Part shown: positions 63,575-64,000 of the stretch, piece after piece
Numbering within the stretch: the first letter of the stretch is position 1
Layout of the letters: the number at the start of each line of letters is the position of its first letter
NCBI GenBank assembly: GCA_963920575.1
Contig: OY986965.1
Location: 23,058,829 to 23,122,828, forward strand
DNA length: 64,000 bases
Direction: 5' to 3'
Source: Narthecium ossifragum
Taxonomy: Eukaryota; Streptophyta; Magnoliopsida; Dioscoreales; Nartheciaceae
Translations under genes and position numbers: made by a program
The notes under the pieces: model-generated
What the model saw: only the letters and a program-made list of their open reading frames with translations
Database searches by the model: none
What the model was told of the DNA's origin: nothing

Positions 63575-64000
63575 TGATCGCTTACAAATGTCGTCGTTAA
63601 AACATTGTAAACTCAATCAAATATTAAATTTATATCCTTATTCAATCACTAAACTACTAGGTAGAAATAGCGGTGAAGTCGGGAGTCGATCCACAGGGAA
63701 AACGTTGGAAATCAAAATCCATTCTCAAAACCCTAAAACTAAAGAAAAGAATCAAAGATAGAATAGAGTTATCTAAACTAATAAATAAAAGAAATAAAAG
63801 GTTGATCAATTTGAATCAATGGAGTAGTTACTTAGGAATTACTCAATCCGCCCTAGTTTCGCCTTCAATCTTCTCTAGTTATCCTCTTATTCTCTTCTCT
63901 CAACATTATGGATCATATGGCTACAAGCTCACATGAATCCCTAAAATAAGATTTATGTTTCTAACGGCATAGCCTATCTTTCTTGGCATAGATTGTCTTT
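63575..64000 (-). repeat. Partial minus-strand LTR, cut by the window end
   Basis: The minus strand contains CCCTGTGGATCGACTCCCGA, a phrase typical of the end part of Athila-related LTRs; the Athila LTR here has CCCTGTGGACCGACCCGGAC in the same place. It would end ...AAGCGATCA at 63575. No PBS follows, so it may be a solo or truncated LTR. Confidence 0.5.

Overview
The window is plant nuclear DNA. The evidence is intron-containing genes with GT-AG junctions, a plant CYP94 cytochrome P450, a plant-type eIF2B-gamma gene, a eukaryotic tRNA gene without encoded CCA, and a dense load of plant transposons (Athila and Tat-type Ty3/gypsy, Copia, SIRE-type LTR, hAT, MULE, LINE). The species cannot be named. 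A GC-rich cytokinin-dehydrogenase fragment weakly suggests a monocot. One 200-base run of N (34995-35194) is an assembly gap.

Left third (1-18.8 kb), the genic part. A LINE 3' end with poly(A) (1-367) is followed by a hAT element with relic transposase (2386-3630). Next come an intronless CYP94 gene (4039-5574, +) and, convergent to it, a complete 13-exon eIF2B-gamma gene (18624 down to 6475, 458 codons). Intron 6 of the latter is swollen to 7.9 kb by a decayed Copia element (9965-17107), and intron 10 holds a 418-bp hAT MITE. A tRNA-Ala(UGC) gene lies head to head with eIF2B-gamma, 109 bp from its start codon.

Middle (19-35 kb), repeat-rich. It contains a MULE-like element with a CT-rich minisatellite (19039-21902), a fold-back element split by a hAT MITE (22311-23255), and a cytokinin dehydrogenase pseudogene (23381-23678). 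A small two-exon Myb/SANT-like gene (25701-25030, -) follows, then a striking array of GGATCGATCC palindromes every 20-21 bp (26.5-26.9 kb) and a 170-bp tandem array (28-29.1 kb). A SIRE-type solo LTR is nested inside a gypsy solo LTR (31342-34807), both with perfect target-site duplications.

Right half (35-64 kb), nested retrotransposons. A LINE relic is interrupted by a minus-strand, non-autonomous Tat-like element (35503-53073, TSD GATTG). That element is itself interrupted by a very young 12.26-kb Athila-type element (38793-51049, TSD GTCGG, LTRs differing at about 11 of 1561 bp) whose gag-pol frame has one nonsense codon. To the right lies a Pack-MULE (53857-55360, 9-bp TSD) carrying the N-terminal half of a geranylgeranyl-diphosphate-synthase small-subunit gene in an open chimeric frame. 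The end of the window is two adjacent old gypsy LTRs (about 57.05-62.17 kb) and part of a minus-strand LTR.

The most unusual signal is shared by several LTR families. GATCGATC-core palindromes stand in U3, mostly upstream of a TATA box, at helical phase (20-22 bp apart). In the Athila element they occur as 22-bp-spaced pairs both in the LTRs and again behind pol.
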